42,249 nucleotides of DNA from Acidobacteriota bacterium (GTDB lineage: Bacteria > Acidobacteriota > Vicinamibacteria > Vicinamibacterales > UBA2999), in NCBI GenBank assembly GCA_016213695.1, contig JACQZV010000198.1:1-42249 (forward strand), written 5' to 3'. The notes below the pieces were generated by a model. It saw only the letters and a program-made list of their open reading frames with translations, made no database searches and was not told the origin of the DNA. A program made the translations under genes and the position numbers. This document shows, one piece after another, positions 17,017 to 23,689 of the stretch; position 1 is the stretch's first letter, and each line of letters starts with the position of its first letter.

Positions 17017-18273
17017 ATGAAGACACACGCGCGCACGCTGATCGTCCTGTTTGCGGCCCTGGGCCTGGCCGCGTCGGTCGCCTCCCTCTACGTCCACTAC
17101 CAGCTGGTGGCGGACCCGTCGTATACGAGTTTCTGCGACATCAGCGAGACGGTGAGCTGCGAGGCGGTGCTGACCAGCCGGTTCGGGTACATCTTCGGCA
17201 TCCCGGTCGCCGCCGGCGGCGCCATCTGGTCCGCGCTCGTGCTGCTGCTGGGGCTTTTCGGGATGGGTCGCGGCGCGGGAGCGGACGCGGGCGGCGACCG
17301 CGCCGGGGGCGTGGCCGGGTACGTGTTCGTCCTGTCCACAGTGGGTCTGGCCGGGGTCCTGTACCTGGGCTATGCGTCGTTCTTCGTGCTGCGGCAGATG
17401 TGCCCGCTGTGCCTCACGATGTACGTGTCGGTCATCGGGCTCTTCATCGTGTCGGGAGGGGCGTCGTCCGATCTGGGGTCGCTGCCGGGGCGGGTCGGAC
17501 GCGACGTGCGGTCGGCGTTTGGCGGACCGCTCGCCTCCACGCTGAGCGTCGCCTGGGTTGTGGCTGCCGTGGCGCTTGTCACCATGTTTCCCCGCGAGGA
17601 CACGGCGGCGGCCGCCAGCGCGGCGGCCGAGCCGGTGGCCGCACCGACCGAAACACTGGGGCCGGACGAGCTGGCCCCCTTCGAGGCGTGGCTGGTCTCG
17701 CAGCCGCGCGTCGATCTCGGCGTGCCGGGGGGCGGCGCCAAAGTCGTCGTGGTGAAGTTCAACGACTACCAATGTCCCGCGTGCCGCCAGGCCTACATCG
17801 CTTACAAGGCCATCCAGCAGAAGTACGAGTCGCAGTACCCCGGACAGGTGGCCTTCCTGAACGTCGATTATCCGCTCGAGTCGGAGTGCAACACCGGCGG
17901 CATCCACGGCTCGGCGTGCGAAGCCGCGGTCGCCGTCCGGCTGGCGCGCACCCGCAACCGGCATCGCGAGCTCGAGGAATGGCTGTTCGACAATCAGGAG
18001 TCGCTGACGCGCGACCGCGTCAAGCAGGCGCTCGCCGACATCGCGCAGGTCACCGACTACGACGCGAAGTACGCCAGCACGCTCGATGAGGTCCGCAAGG
18101 ACGCACAGCTCGGTCAGAAGCTGCAGATTACGGGCACGCCGACCTTCTTCATCAACGGGATCCGGATTGCCTCGACGCTGCGTCCCGCGTACTTTGACGC
18201 GGCCATCGCCTACGAACTGCAGAAGGCTGCAGGCTCCGGGCCCCAGGCCCAGGAGCAGCCGGGCAAACCCTGA
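17017..18273 (+). CDS. VKOR-thioredoxin fusion, periplasmic disulfide-forming oxidase
   Basis: The 418-residue protein joins a vitamin K epoxide reductase-type domain (residues 1-150, four to five helices) to a DsbA/thioredoxin domain (about 235-395). The VKOR part has the loop cysteines C40 and C48 and the quinone-proximal CPLC (129-132). The thioredoxin part has CPAC (253-256) and the cis-Pro of GTPTFFING (about P375). Such fusions oxidise periplasmic protein thiols and pass electrons to quinones, replacing DsbB plus DsbA. A hydrophobic stretch near residues 170-190 links the two. Its place directly after a two-cysteine pilin suggests pilin folding as one task. The last 15 or so residues are encoded by an intergenic-type heptamer repeat that has entered the gene. 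Confidence 0.93.
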   Translation: MKTHARTLIVLFAALGLAASVASLYVHYQLVADPSYTSFCDISETVSCEAVLTSRFGYIFGIPVAAGGAIWSALVLLLGLFGMGRGAGADAGGDRAGGVAGYVFVLSTVGLAGVLYLGYASFFVLRQMCPLCLTMYVSVIGLFIVSGGASSDLGSLPGRVGRDVRSAFGGPLASTLSVAWVVAAVALVTMFPREDTAAAASAAAEPVAAPTETLGPDELAPFEAWLVSQPRVDLGVPGGGAKVVVVKFNDYQCPACRQAYIAYKAIQQKYESQYPGQVAFLNVDYPLESECNTGGIHGSACEAAVAVRLARTRNRHRELEEWLFDNQESLTRDRVKQALADIAQVTDYDAKYASTLDEVRKDAQLGQKLQITGTPTFFINGIRIASTLRPAYFDAAIAYELQKAAGSGPQAQEQPGKP

Positions 18274-18293
18274 AGCCCGAGGCCTGAGGCCTG
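18224..18293. repeat. Heptamer inverted repeat overlapping the VKOR gene end
   Basis: Left units AGGCTGC, AGGCTCC, GGGCCCC, AGGCCCA (18224-18251) lie inside the coding sequence. Right units AAGCCCG, AGGCCTG, AGGCCTG (18273-18293) follow the TGA at 18271. It is the same sequence family as the element after pilA. Confidence 0.7.
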
Positions 18294-18299
18294 TTTCCC

Positions 18300-19256
18300 A
18301 TGGACGCCATCCGCACGGAGGGCCTGACCAAGCACTACCGCGTCGGCTTCTGGCGTCCCCGCCCGTACGTGGCGCTTGAGGGGCTGACCCTGGAGGTCCG
18401 CCAGGGCGAGGTGTTCGGCTTTCTCGGGCCGAACGGCGCCGGCAAGACGACGACGCTCAAGCTGCTGATGCAGCTGATCTACCCGACGTCCGGGCACGCC
18501 GAGATTCTCGGCCGGCCGGTCGGCGACGCCGCCGTCAGACGCCGGGTCGGGTACCTGCCCGAGAACCCCTCGTTCTACGACTACCTGACCGCCGAGGAAC
18601 TGCTCGAGTACGTCGGCGCGCTGTTCGGCTACGGCCCGTCGGCGCGGCGCGCGCGGGCGGCGCGGCTGCTCGACGAGGTCGGCATCGGCGCCGAGCGCCG
18701 GCTGCACCTGCGCAAGTTCTCGAAGGGGATGCTGCAGCGCGTCGGCATCGCGCAGGCGCTCGTCAACGACCCGGAAGTGATCGTGTTCGACGAGCCGATG
18801 TCGGGCCTCGACCCGCTCGGCCGCCGCGAGATCCGCGAACTCGTTCTGAGGCTGCGCGACCGGGGCTGCACGGTGTTCTTCAGCTCGCACGTGCTGGCCG
18901 ACGCCGAGGCGCTCTGCAGCCGCGTGGCGATTGTGGCCGGCGGACGGCTGGCCGCAGTCGGCCAGCTCGCCGATCTGGTGGCCTTCCAGGTGCGCGGCTG
19001 GGAGCTGGTGGTGGCCGGGCTCGGACCGGAGGCGGTGGAGCGGGCGAAGGGCGCCGGCCTGGTGATGCGCGCCACGGCTGTCGGTGACGGCCGGTACGCG
19101 CTCGAGCTGCCGCTCTCGGTGGCGCCCGAGCGCGCTCTCGCGGAGCTGACCACCGGTGGCGCCAGGCTCGTCTCGCTCAATCCGCTGCGCGAGACGCTCG
19201 AGGACTTCTTCGTCCGGCAGGTCGGCGCCGCGCCCCGCGACCGGGGGCTGGATTGA
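18300..19256 (+). CDS. ABC transporter ATP-binding protein, PilH-like
   Basis: The 318-residue ABC ATPase has Walker A GPNGAGKT (43-50), a Q-loop region, the signature KFSKGMLQRV, Walker B VIVFDEPMSGLDP and the switch His in SSHVL. The C-terminal 90 residues form the extra domain common to ABC-2 exporters. ATG 18300 follows the heptamer repeat. The next gene is its ABC-2 permease. In Myxococcus xanthus the pilGHI genes downstream of pilA encode an ABC exporter needed for pilus assembly, and this ATPase occupies the equivalent place, so a PilH role is likely but inferred from synteny. Generic ABC-2 exporters look the same at sequence level. Confidence 0.88.
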   Translation: MDAIRTEGLTKHYRVGFWRPRPYVALEGLTLEVRQGEVFGFLGPNGAGKTTTLKLLMQLIYPTSGHAEILGRPVGDAAVRRRVGYLPENPSFYDYLTAEELLEYVGALFGYGPSARRARAARLLDEVGIGAERRLHLRKFSKGMLQRVGIAQALVNDPEVIVFDEPMSGLDPLGRREIRELVLRLRDRGCTVFFSSHVLADAEALCSRVAIVAGGRLAAVGQLADLVAFQVRGWELVVAGLGPEAVERAKGAGLVMRATAVGDGRYALELPLSVAPERALAELTTGGARLVSLNPLRETLEDFFVRQVGAAPRDRGLD

Positions 19257-19269
19257 ACCGCGCAGACCC

Positions 19270-19299
19270 GCGCAGGCTGAAGCCTCCGCTCTGCAGCGG
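19270..19299. repeat. Short palindromic intergenic element
   Basis: GCGCAGGCT-GA-AGCCT is followed by a perfect CCGCT-CTGC-AGCGG hairpin (19286-19299). It resembles the hairpin at 33289-33310 (CGCGCAGGC-CGGA-GCCTGCGCG), so both may belong to one dispersed palindrome family. Confidence 0.55.
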
Positions 19300-19309
19300 T
19301 AGACGATTG

Positions 19310-19345
19310 GTGATGAGATGCGGGTGATGAGATGCGGGTGATTGG
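19310..19345 (+). repeat. 14-bp tandem duplication at the permease start
   Basis: GTGATGAGATGCGG occurs twice in tandem (19310-19323 and 19324-19337), followed by a partial third copy. The true start ATG 19332 lies in the second copy. The ATG in the first copy (19318) reads a 7-codon frame that ends at TGA 19339, just inside the permease gene. Confidence 0.85.
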
Positions 19346-20117
19346 ACACGTCGCGGTCAACGTCTTCAAGGAGTCGGTGCGCGACCGCGTGCTGTACAAC
19401 CTGGTCGCGTTTGCCGCGCTGCTGATTGGCGCGTCGTATCTCATCGGGCAGCTGACGGCCGGACAGGACGTGAAGATCATCAAGGACCTGGGCCTGGCCG
19501 CCATCGCGACGTTCGGCCTGCTGATTGCCGTGTTCATCGGGATCGGGCTGGTCTGGAACGAAGTGGAGCGGCGGAGCATCTACAGCCTGCTGTCCAAGCC
19601 CATCCGCCGCTACGAGTTCATCCTCGGGAAGTACGCCGGCCTCGCGCTGACGCTCCTGGTCAACGTCGCCATCATGACGGCGGCGTTCTATGCGGTGCTG
19701 GCGTACCTCGCCACGCAGTTTCCAGGCTCCGGCGCGGTCGATCCGGGCCTGCTGCGGGCGGTGGCGCTGATCGTGCTCGAGCTGCTGCTCGTGACGGCCA
19801 TCGCGCTGTTTTTCTCGACGTTTTCGAGCCCGTTCCTTTCGGCGGCGTTGACGTTCGGCCTCTGGGTGATCGGCCATTTCAACGCCGACCTGCGGAACTT
19901 CGAGGCCGTCGTCCAGTCGCCTGCCGCTGCGCGGCTGGCGCGCGGGCTCTATTACGTGCTGCCGAACTTTGCGGCGTTCGACATCAAGACGCAGGCGGTG
20001 CAGGCGCTTCCGGTGCCCGGGTCGTATCTGGTCGCGACCGCGCTGTACGGGGTCGTCTACATCGCGCTCCTGCTTGCCGGGGCGGTCATGGTGTTCGCGC
20101 GGAGAGATTTCAAGTGA
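19332..20117 (+). CDS. ABC-2 type transporter permease, PilI-like
   Basis: The 261-residue protein has six hydrophobic segments and the ABC-2 permease layout: an amphipathic N-terminus (VFKESVRDRVLYNLVAF), a cytoplasmic loop with EVERRSIYSLLSKPIRRYEFILGKY (the ATPase contact segment), and a closing helix. It should form the membrane channel for the ATPase encoded just upstream. By synteny with Myxococcus pilGHI it corresponds to PilI. ATG 19332 lies within a 14-bp tandem duplication, and no Shine-Dalgarno site is evident, so translation may depend on coupling. The stop overlaps the next gene as GTGA. Confidence 0.85.
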   Translation: MRVIGHVAVNVFKESVRDRVLYNLVAFAALLIGASYLIGQLTAGQDVKIIKDLGLAAIATFGLLIAVFIGIGLVWNEVERRSIYSLLSKPIRRYEFILGKYAGLALTLLVNVAIMTAAFYAVLAYLATQFPGSGAVDPGLLRAVALIVLELLLVTAIALFFSTFSSPFLSAALTFGLWVIGHFNADLRNFEAVVQSPAAARLARGLYYVLPNFAAFDIKTQAVQALPVPGSYLVATALYGVVYIALLLAGAVMVFARRDFK

Positions 20118-20992
20118 AGGGCGCCCTGATCCTCGTCGTGTTGCTGGCGGGCGTGGTCGGCCTGCAGGCGGTGCACGAGCGGGGCGGCGGCCGTCCGGCG
20201 GCCCGGGAGGAAAGCCTGCTCTACGTCCGGTCTCCGGAGGCCGCGGCGCGCCTGGCGCTGTCGTACCGGTCGCTGCTCGCCGATCTGTACTGGATTCGCG
20301 CCGTGCAGTACTACGGCGGCACGAGGCTGTCGACCGATCCGGACAGGCAGTACGCCCTGCTCTATCCGCTCCTGGATCTGACCACGTCGCTCGAGCCGCG
20401 CTTCAACGTCGCCTACTACTACGGATCGACCTTCCTGGCGGAGGCGCCGCCGGGCGGTCCCGGGCGGCCCGATCTCGCGATCGCGCTGCTGCAGAAGGGG
20501 CTGCGCGCCCAGCCGGGCCGGTGGGAGTTTGCCCAGTGGATCGGCTTTGTCCACTACTGGTGGCGACAGGATTACGAGCAGGCGGCCGCCTGGTTCGGCC
20601 GCGCCGCGCAGTTTCCGAACGCCCCGATCTGGATGGCGCCGCTGGCGGCCACGACACTGGCCGAAGGAGGGCGGCGCGACTCGTCGCGCCTGCTGTGGCA
20701 GCAGGTGGCCGACACGGCCGAGGACGAAGGGTTCCGGAACGAGGCGCGGCGGCGCCTGCTGCAGCTCGACGCGATGGATCAGATCGACAGGCTCCAGCAG
20801 ATCGTGAACGGGTACCGGCAACAGCGGGGCGTTCTTCCCGCCGACTGGGACGAGTTGCGCCGCGCCGGCTCTCTGCAGGGCACGCCGGTCGATCCCACCG
20901 GGGTGCCGTACCGGCTGCAGGCGGAGGGCGTGACCCTTGGCCCCGGCTCGCGTCTGTTCCCGCTGCCGGCCGAGCGGGCCCGCGTCCGATGA
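20114..20992 (+). CDS. TPR-like membrane-anchored protein in the pil cluster
   Basis: The 292-residue protein begins with one hydrophobic anchor (residues 3-19) and has no lipobox. The rest is helical and resembles degenerate tetratricopeptide repeats, for example YPLLDLTTSLEPRFNVAYYYG, LLQKGLRAQPGRWEFAQWIGFV and QAAAWFGRAAQFPNAP, rich in Trp and Tyr. The C-terminal part (about 235-292) holds a VNGYRQQRGVLPADWDEL segment like those found in secretion and pilus accessory proteins. It starts at GTG 20114, overlapping the permease stop. Its position fits the third component of a PilGHI-like exporter, but I do not recognise a clear PilG sequence, so this is context only. Confidence 0.7.
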   Translation: MKGALILVVLLAGVVGLQAVHERGGGRPAAREESLLYVRSPEAAARLALSYRSLLADLYWIRAVQYYGGTRLSTDPDRQYALLYPLLDLTTSLEPRFNVAYYYGSTFLAEAPPGGPGRPDLAIALLQKGLRAQPGRWEFAQWIGFVHYWWRQDYEQAAAWFGRAAQFPNAPIWMAPLAATTLAEGGRRDSSRLLWQQVADTAEDEGFRNEARRRLLQLDAMDQIDRLQQIVNGYRQQRGVLPADWDELRRAGSLQGTPVDPTGVPYRLQAEGVTLGPGSRLFPLPAERARVR

Positions 20993-21006
20993 CTCTTCCC
21001 CCCATG

Positions 21007-21030
21007 CCTCGGTGTCTCGGTGTTCCGTGG
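21007..21030. repeat. Octamer repeat upstream of pilD
   Basis: Three tandem 8-bp units CCTCGGTG, TCTCGGTG, TTCCGTGG lie between the TPR-like gene and pilD. The GGAGG at its end (21029-21033) is the only ribosome-binding site candidate for pilD. The inverted partner is at 21817-21840, on the other side of pilD. Confidence 0.8.
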
Positions 21031-21044
21031 AGGTGAGCGGCACG

Positions 21045-21797
21045 GTGGTGCTGATCTGTGCCGCCGCCGGCCTGATGGTCGGCAGCTTCCTGAACGTCTG
21101 CATCCACCGGATTCCCCGGCACGAGTCGCTGGTCTGGCCGGCCTCGCACTGCACGGCGTGCGATCGGCGGCTCGCGTGGTTCGAGAACGTCCCCATCGTG
21201 AGCTGGCTGGCGCTCGGCGGCCGCTGCCGCACCTGCGGCGCCGGGATTTCCGCGATGTATCCGCTGGTGGAGGGCGCCACGGCCGTCGTGTTCGCGGGCG
21301 GAGTGGCGGTGTACGGCCTGACGCCGCTTCTCGGCGTGCGCCTGGCATTCGCCTCGGCGCTCGTCGTGCTGTTTGCCATCGACCTGCGGCACCAGATCCT
21401 GCCGGATGTCATCACGTTGCCGGGGATTGTCGCCGGGTTCGCGGCCAGCTGGTTGCTGCCCCCGGGGTGGCTGTCGTCGCTGATGGGCATCGTGGCGGGC
21501 TACGTCGGCCTGCTGCTCGTGGCGCAGCTCTACGTCTGGGTGCGACGCGAAGAGGGGCTCGGCGGAGGGGATCTCAAGATGCTGGCGATGATTGGCGCGT
21601 TCCTCGGATGGCCGCTGATGATCCTGACGCTGGTGCTGGCGTCGTGTGCCGGATCGATCATCGGCGTCGCGCTCATGGCGAGTGGCCGCGGCGGGATGAA
21701 GACCGCGCTCCCGTTTGGCACGTTCCTCGCAGTCGGCGCGCTCGCCGCCGCGGTGGTGGGAGAGCCGATCCTCGCGTGGTACCTGTCCTTGTACTAG
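21045..21797 (+). CDS. pilD: Prepilin peptidase / N-methyltransferase PilD
   Basis: This bifunctional aspartyl protease cleaves prepilin leaders and methylates the new N-terminus. It has the opening GSFLNVCIHRIPR, a cytoplasmic zinc-binding loop with two CxxC pairs (CTACDRRLAWFENVPIVSWL ... CRTC), the first catalytic Asp in FAIDLRHQILPD, and the second in GLGGGDLKML (the GxGD motif). About eight membrane segments are seen. I chose GTG 21045 (250 residues), 11 nt after GGAGG. GTG 21033 or 21027 are possible, and upstream codons come from the octamer repeat. It should process PilA and all the pseudopilins of this window. Confidence 0.95.
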   Translation: MVLICAAAGLMVGSFLNVCIHRIPRHESLVWPASHCTACDRRLAWFENVPIVSWLALGGRCRTCGAGISAMYPLVEGATAVVFAGGVAVYGLTPLLGVRLAFASALVVLFAIDLRHQILPDVITLPGIVAGFAASWLLPPGWLSSLMGIVAGYVGLLLVAQLYVWVRREEGLGGGDLKMLAMIGAFLGWPLMILTLVLASCAGSIIGVALMASGRGGMKTALPFGTFLAVGALAAAVVGEPILAWYLSLY

Positions 21798-21816
21798 CCG
21801 TGTTCACCACCACAGG

Positions 21817-21840
21817 CCACCGAGGCACGGAGACACGGAG
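21817..21840. repeat. Octamer repeat downstream of pilD
   Basis: Three 8-bp units CCACCGAG, GCACGGAG, ACACGGAG lie between pilD and the next kinase gene, in inverted orientation relative to the copy at 21007-21030. Confidence 0.8.
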
Positions 21841-21867
21841 TGCCCGTGGAGGTCAGAGGCCGTCCCG

Positions 21868-23118
21868 ATGACGGAATACGGATACGCCCTGCTCGGGCTC
21901 ACCGCGATCGTGGCGGTGCTGGTCGCGGTGCTCGCTTTTGCCGTGCTGAAGGCGGGGGCCGGCCTGCGTGCGGCACGGAGCGGCATCCGTGGGGGCGGGG
22001 GAGAGGCGGCGGTCCTGTCGCACGCGCTGGAGGACGCCGTCGCGCGCCTGAAGACGCAGGAGCGGGCGATGAGCGCGCGCGCCGCGGCGTCGGAGAGCCT
22101 CAGCGACCAGATTGTCGAGAGCCTCACCGCCGGCCTGCTCGTGGTGGACGGCGGGGGCCGGGTGGTTATTTTGAATCGCGCGGGACGGCGGTTGCTGAAC
22201 GCGGGCGGCAATCCGGTGGGGAGCGAGTATCGCGATCTGCTGGCCGGCGCCCTGCCGCTCGGCGAGGTCATCGGGGAATGTCTCACGACGGGTCGCCCGA
22301 TTGTCAGACGCGAACTGCTGATGACCGCCAGCGGCGCGCGGTTGCACTTCGGCGTGACGGTCTCGCCGCTCAGCGGAGCGGATCTGCAGGGAGCCATCTG
22401 CCTGTTCTCCGACCTCACCAGCGTTGTCGAGCTGGAAGAGCAGGTGCGCCTGAAGGACACGCTGGCGCGGCTCGGTGAGCTCACGGCCGGGATTGCGCAC
22501 GAGTTCAGAAACGGGCTGGCCACGATTCACGGCTACAGCCGCCTGCTCGACCCCGAAGCGCTGACGCCGGCGTACCGGCCCTACGTGCAGGGCATCCGGC
22601 AGGAAGCCGAGGCGCTCGGCCAGGTGGTCACGGAGTTCCTGAACTTCGCGCGGCCCGAGAAGACGGCGTTCGCGCCGGCGGCGCTCGGCCGGATCGCGCA
22701 GCGGGCGGGCGACGACCTTCGCCACGAGCTGCCCGCGAATACTCGCGTCGAGCTGACCGGCGAGTTCGCCGACTTGCAGGGGGACGAGGTGCTGCTGCGC
22801 CAGATGTTTGGCAATCTGATCCGCAACGCGGCCGAGGCGTGCGCCGCGGCGGGCGTCCGGCCGCATATCGTGATTCGAGGATCCGTGGACCGGGCGCGGG
22901 GGGTGTGCCGGGTGGCGGTCGAGGATAACGGCCCCGGGATTCCGGAGGCGGACCGCGCCCGCGTGTTTCAGCCCTTTTTCACCACACGGGCGCGCGGGAC
23001 CGGGCTCGGCCTCTCCGTCGTGCAGAAGATCGTCGTGACGCACAACGGCCGCGTCAGCGTGGGGGCGTCGCCTGCAGGCGGCGCGAGCATCGAAGTAACG
23101 CTGCCGCTCCTTACCTGA
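21868..23118 (+). CDS. NtrB-type sensor histidine kinase with PAS domain
   Basis: The 416-residue kinase has one N-terminal membrane helix (6-30), a coiled segment with many Ala and Arg residues, a PAS domain (about 85-195, DQIVESLTAGLLVVDGGGRVV), HisKA with phospho-His near residue 211 in GIAHEFRNGLATIHGY, and HATPase with NLIRNAAEAC, DNGPGIPEADR and GTGLGLSV. The HEFRN box is typical of NtrB-like partners of sigma-54 activators. ATG 21868 is chosen because upstream codons lie in the octamer repeat. No regulator gene is adjacent; the nearest NtrC-type regulator is at 29240-30649, beyond the minor-pilin operons, and may be its partner. Its 3' end overlaps the convergent SLGD gene by 8 nt. Confidence 0.92.
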   Translation: MTEYGYALLGLTAIVAVLVAVLAFAVLKAGAGLRAARSGIRGGGGEAAVLSHALEDAVARLKTQERAMSARAAASESLSDQIVESLTAGLLVVDGGGRVVILNRAGRRLLNAGGNPVGSEYRDLLAGALPLGEVIGECLTTGRPIVRRELLMTASGARLHFGVTVSPLSGADLQGAICLFSDLTSVVELEEQVRLKDTLARLGELTAGIAHEFRNGLATIHGYSRLLDPEALTPAYRPYVQGIRQEAEALGQVVTEFLNFARPEKTAFAPAALGRIAQRAGDDLRHELPANTRVELTGEFADLQGDEVLLRQMFGNLIRNAAEACAAAGVRPHIVIRGSVDRARGVCRVAVEDNGPGIPEADRARVFQPFFTTRARGTGLGLSVVQKIVVTHNGRVSVGASPAGGASIEVTLPLLT

Positions 23119-23689
23119 TCCAGGCGTCGGGAACCTGCTGCGACTGCGCGAACTTCTCGAACTGTGCGAGTTCCTCGCGGCGGGCACGCAGTTCGGTCTG
23201 CAGGCGCGACGAGGTCTTCTCCGTGAGCTCCCGATCGCGGAGAACGGCGGGTGTCCGTGGCGCCGCATCGAGATCCCTGAGGTGAATCGCGGTCTGGGCG
23301 AGATCCACTTCGGCTCTGGCCAGACCGCTCCGGATGTCTGTGGCCCTCTTCCGCCAGTACGCCTCGCCGCGCTTGGCGCGCATTCTGGCGAGGAGCACGG
23401 CCGGATCCGTCGGGGGACCGGGTTTGGTGGCGTCCGGGACGTCGGCGTCGGTGGCAGGTGGCGCCGCGTCGGACGCCACAGCCGGCGCGTCCGGCGCCGC
23501 AGGGGCGGGCACCGGAACGACGGGCGCGAGGTCGTCGTTGGTATAGACGCGGTCTGAGGTGGCCTGCTGGCGCCGCGCTTCCTCGCGCTTCGCGATGTCG
23601 CCCAGCGACTGCGCCGCACCGGCCCGCATCTCGCCGCACGTCGAGAGCAGCGCAGCGGCGAGGCAGGCACGCCACGGTCGACTATTCAC
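23111..23689 (-). CDS. Secreted coiled-coil protein, SLGD paralog
   Basis: The roughly 192-residue product starts at GTG 23689, which overlaps the upstream stop in GTGAATAG and follows a GGAGAG site. It has an N-terminal signal-like segment (RPWRACLAAALLSTCG), then QSLGDIAKREEARRQ, a VYTNDDL motif, a long Pro/Ala/Asp linker, and a C-terminal charged coiled coil ending VPDAWIR. The protein at 28659-29243 shares this whole plan (QSLGEVARQEAERRK, KVYTND, Pro/Ala linker, coiled coil, VPAGWVR), so the two are paralogs. I do not recognise a named family; a periplasmic or surface role beside pilins is inferred from context. The length of the leader is uncertain, and a longer frame starts at 23758. 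Confidence 0.7.
   Translation of the reverse strand: MNSRPWRACLAAALLSTCGEMRAGAAQSLGDIAKREEARRQQATSDRVYTNDDLAPVVPVPAPAAPDAPAVASDAAPPATDADVPDATKPGPPTDPAVLLARMRAKRGEAYWRKRATDIRSGLARAEVDLAQTAIHLRDLDAAPRTPAVLRDRELTEKTSSRLQTELRARREELAQFEKFAQSQQVPDAWIR

Noticed and set aside
21715-21867. An upstream extension of the second kinase by 51 codons.
   Set aside because: The extra codons overlap pilD and the octamer repeat and are Arg/Ser-rich with no similarity to kinases; ATG 21868 starts directly before the membrane helix.
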